7,523 nt of DNA from Neisseriaceae bacterium (GTDB lineage Bacteria; Pseudomonadota; Gammaproteobacteria; Burkholderiales; Neisseriaceae): the NCBI GenBank assembly GCA_030151665.1, contig JASLDB010000195.1:1-7523 (forward strand), read 5' to 3'. The notes under the pieces are model-generated. The model saw nothing but the letters and a program-made list of their open reading frames with translations. It did no database searches and had not been told where the DNA came from. Of this stretch, positions 6,128-7,523 are shown piece after piece. Both the position numbers and the translations under genes were made by a program. Each line of letters opens with the position of its first letter. The first letter of the stretch is position 1.

Positions 6128-6752
6128 AACGCTTCTCCATGTATTGGAAAATCCAAGTCAAAATCAAGGTCATAATTAAATAAAAAGCAGCTGCTGTGAT
6201 AAAAGGCGAAATATTGAAATCACGTTGTACAATATTTCGAGTAGCCCGCAATAAATCATTTAAAGCCAAAACATACACAAGTGAGGTATCTTTAACCAAA
6301 GTAATGGTTTCATTGGATAAAGGTGGCAAGATTTTTTTCCACATTTGTGGCAAAACAATGCGGCGCATGGTCTGCGGATAAGACATCCCCAAAGTTTTGG
6401 CTGCTTCATACTGACCACGACCCACACCCTGAATACCAGCACGGAAAATTTCAGCAAAATATGCAGCATAATTCAAAGCAAACGCCACAACGGCCGCTGT
6501 AAAATCAGGCAGTAAAATGCCAACAGATGGCAAAGCAAAATAAATAAACAGCATTTGTAACATCAATGGCGTACCACGCATTAACCAAATATAGCCATTC
6601 ACCAATTGACCCAATATGGGTAGGCGGGACATGCGCATCAATGCCAATACCAAACCCAAAGGAATGGACAAAATCAGCGTGATCGCAAAAAGCCCCAGTG
6701 TAATCTTAGCCCCATCCCACATGGGTGGTAACATTTGAAGAAAATAATCCAT
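6108..6752 (-). CDS. Polar amino acid ABC transporter permease (GlnP/HisM family)
   Basis: This 214-residue inner membrane protein has the usual length for this family and about five membrane spans (roughly 17-40, 55-78, 84-105, 145-167, 183-205). The RGTPLMLQ element at 59-66 and the cytoplasmic EAA loop at about 116-136 (EAAKTLGMSYPQTMRRIVLPQ, given by its ends EAAKTLG and RIVLPQ) are diagnostic of HisMQ-type permeases; this loop docks on the ATPase. Only one permease gene is present, so the channel is probably a homodimer, as in GlnP-type systems. It lies between the binding protein and ATPase genes, 96 bases after the first and overlapping the second by 20. Its ATG at 6752 has a poor Shine-Dalgarno, so expression may depend on the upstream hairpin region or be set low relative to the binding protein. 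Confidence 0.95.
   Translation of the reverse strand: MDYFLQMLPPMWDGAKITLGLFAITLILSIPLGLVLALMRMSRLPILGQLVNGYIWLMRGTPLMLQMLFIYFALPSVGILLPDFTAAVVAFALNYAAYFAEIFRAGIQGVGRGQYEAAKTLGMSYPQTMRRIVLPQMWKKILPPLSNETITLVKDTSLVYVLALNDLLRATRNIVQRDFNISPFITAAAFYLIMTLILTWIFQYMEKRYAVYED
6135..6138 (-). promoter_or_regulatory. Ribosome binding site of the ATPase gene
   Basis: Read on the minus strand this is GGAG, seven bases before the ATG at 6127-6125, inside the permease gene. It favours the overlapping start and implies coupled translation of permease and ATPase. Confidence 0.65.
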
Positions 6753-6788
6753 ATTGTGTCAGTTTGTCTTAACTTGGAAATTGAAATA

Positions 6789-6824
6789 ACAACGCTGCCC
6801 AATCCAATATTGGTGCAGCGTTGT
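6789..6824 (-). terminator. Intercistronic hairpin between binding protein and permease genes
   Basis: ACAACGCTGC (6789-6798) pairs with GCAGCGTTGT (6815-6824), ten perfect pairs. The stem continues with CCAAT (6799-6803) against ATTGG (6809-6813) after a single bulged base (6814). On the minus strand it starts 24 bases after the binding protein stop and is followed by a moderately T-rich stretch (TTATTTCAATTT). It may act as a partial terminator or as a 3' stabiliser, leaving more binding protein than membrane components, a pattern known for ABC importer operons. The short, broken T run argues against full termination. Confidence 0.65.
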
Positions 6825-6848
6825 GGTAGAGCAAATCAACAAATGTCT

Positions 6849-7523
6849 TTATTTGATGATATCTTTACCAAACCATTTATTGGCAATTTTAGCAGAAGTA
6901 CCATCTGCTTTCATGGCATCTAATGCGGTTTGTAACTGCTTTTGCAACGCCTCATCTTCTTTACGCATACCCACACCATACTCTTCAGTGCCAAAGTTAT
7001 CATTTAACACCACATATTCAGTCGGTTTTTTGGCAACGTAATAGCGTCCCACCACTTCATCAACCACCACAGCATCCAAGCGTTTACTGCTTAAATCCAT
7101 GAGTGCAGTCACGTTGTCACCAAATTTTTTCAACTCTTTAAAGCTTTTGGATACAGTATCGGCTTCAATAGCTGGTACAGCACTGCTACCATCTTGCACA
7201 CCAACAACTTTGCCCGTTAAATCGGTCTTCACTTTAATCGGAGAATTAGCAGCAACCACAATAATTTGGTGGTTTTCCATGTATGGCGAAGTGAAAGCAA
7301 TATTTTGCTTACGTTCTTCTGTAATTGTTAAGCCATTCCATAACAAATCCACACGTTTACTTTTTAATTCAGATTCTTTCGCTGCCCAATCAATCGGCTT
7401 GAATTCTGCTTCAATTCCCATGTGTTTAGCGGCTTCACGTGCCATGTCAATATCAAAACCAACCAATTCATTTTTCTCATCACGAAAACCCATTGGTGGG
7501 AAATTATCGTCTAAGCCAATCAC
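6849..7523 (-). CDS. Polar amino acid ABC transporter periplasmic substrate-binding protein (partial, 5' end outside window)
   Basis: The visible 225 codons (224 residues plus stop) are the C-terminal part of a family 3 solute-binding protein; the signal peptide and first strand lie beyond the right edge. The first visible codon, GTG, is internal: it encodes the Val of the VIGLDDNFPPMGF strand that normally follows 35-45 N-terminal residues. Family marks include VGFDIDMAREAA, the stretch DLLWNGLTITEERKQNI whose Arg normally grips the ligand carboxylate, FTSPYM, the second-lobe start GKVVGVQDGSSA, and DAVVVDEVVGRYY whose Asp normally binds the amino group. It should bind a polar amino acid in the periplasm or as a lipoprotein and deliver it to the permease downstream. 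Ligand identity (glutamine, cystine, basic or acidic amino acid) cannot be settled. It is the first visible gene of the operon, and the promoter is outside the window. Confidence 0.95.
   Translation of the reverse strand: MIGLDDNFPPMGFRDEKNELVGFDIDMAREAAKHMGIEAEFKPIDWAAKESELKSKRVDLLWNGLTITEERKQNIAFTSPYMENHQIIVVAANSPIKVKTDLTGKVVGVQDGSSAVPAIEADTVSKSFKELKKFGDNVTALMDLSSKRLDAVVVDEVVGRYYVAKKPTEYVVLNDNFGTEEYGVGMRKEDEALQKQLQTALDAMKADGTSAKIANKWFGKDIIK

Noticed and set aside
7521..7523. GTG at the right edge as the start codon of the binding protein
   Set aside because: It encodes Val within a conserved internal strand (VIGLDDNFPP), and a start here would remove the signal peptide. The gene continues beyond the window.
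1..7523. DNA uptake words (GCCGTCTGAA or AAGTGCGGT) that would place the organism in Neisseria or Pasteurellaceae
   Set aside because: I saw no full copy on either strand by eye, so they give no support for those groups. A computed motif count would be decisive.
1..7523. CRISPR array, tRNA/rRNA, insertion sequence or phage genes
   Set aside because: No regularly spaced repeats, cloverleaf sequences, transposase or integrase motifs, or terminal inverted repeats were seen. Gaps between genes are all under 150 bases.

Overview
This AT-rich window (GC roughly 40 percent by eye) comes from a Gram-negative proteobacterium. The support for that is indirect: a LysR regulator diverging from a DHA2-type drug exporter, an AHSA1-type SRPBCC protein, and a polar amino acid ABC operon of enterobacterial/neisserial layout. 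A gamma- or betaproteobacterium of the Moraxellaceae/Neisseriaceae kind would fit, but nothing here fixes the family. I did not see Neisseria- or Haemophilus-type DNA uptake words.

Layout. (1) Positions 1-1821, minus strand: the N-terminal 607 residues of a large RecQ-like helicase with an N-terminal DEDD-type exonuclease domain. The gene runs off the left edge without a stop, so no complete reading frame exists for it here. (2) Positions 1964-2884, minus strand: a LysR-type regulator. (3) Positions 2885-2997: a 113-base divergent control region with a 23-bp dyad, ATTGTT-N11-AACAAT, of the T-N11-A type bound by LysR proteins. (4) Positions 2998-4756, plus strand: a two-gene operon of a 14-TM DHA2-type MFS exporter and an NTF2-like small protein, separated by 4 bases. 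(5) Positions 4890-5306, plus strand: a monocistronic SRPBCC/AHSA1 protein, probably with its own promoter. (6) Positions 5312-5336: a strong hairpin terminator between convergent genes. (7) Positions 5348-7523, minus strand: a polar amino acid ABC importer operon in the order binding protein (5' end cut by the window), permease, ATPase, with a strong hairpin between binding protein and permease.

How the parts work together. The LysR protein probably senses a small aromatic or xenobiotic ligand and controls the divergent exporter and its NTF2-like partner, whose fold often binds or converts small hydrophobic compounds. The ABC operon captures an amino acid in the periplasm and imports it using ATP. 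The helicase/exonuclease is a DNA-processing enzyme unrelated to either transport unit.

Most of the window is ordinary chromosomal content. The least routine items are the WRN-like exonuclease-RecQ fusion, which lacks the usual fifth catalytic residue, and the divergent LysR/exporter/NTF2 module with its clear candidate operator. I do not see convincing evidence of a new multi-gene system, mobile element, CRISPR array or RNA gene.
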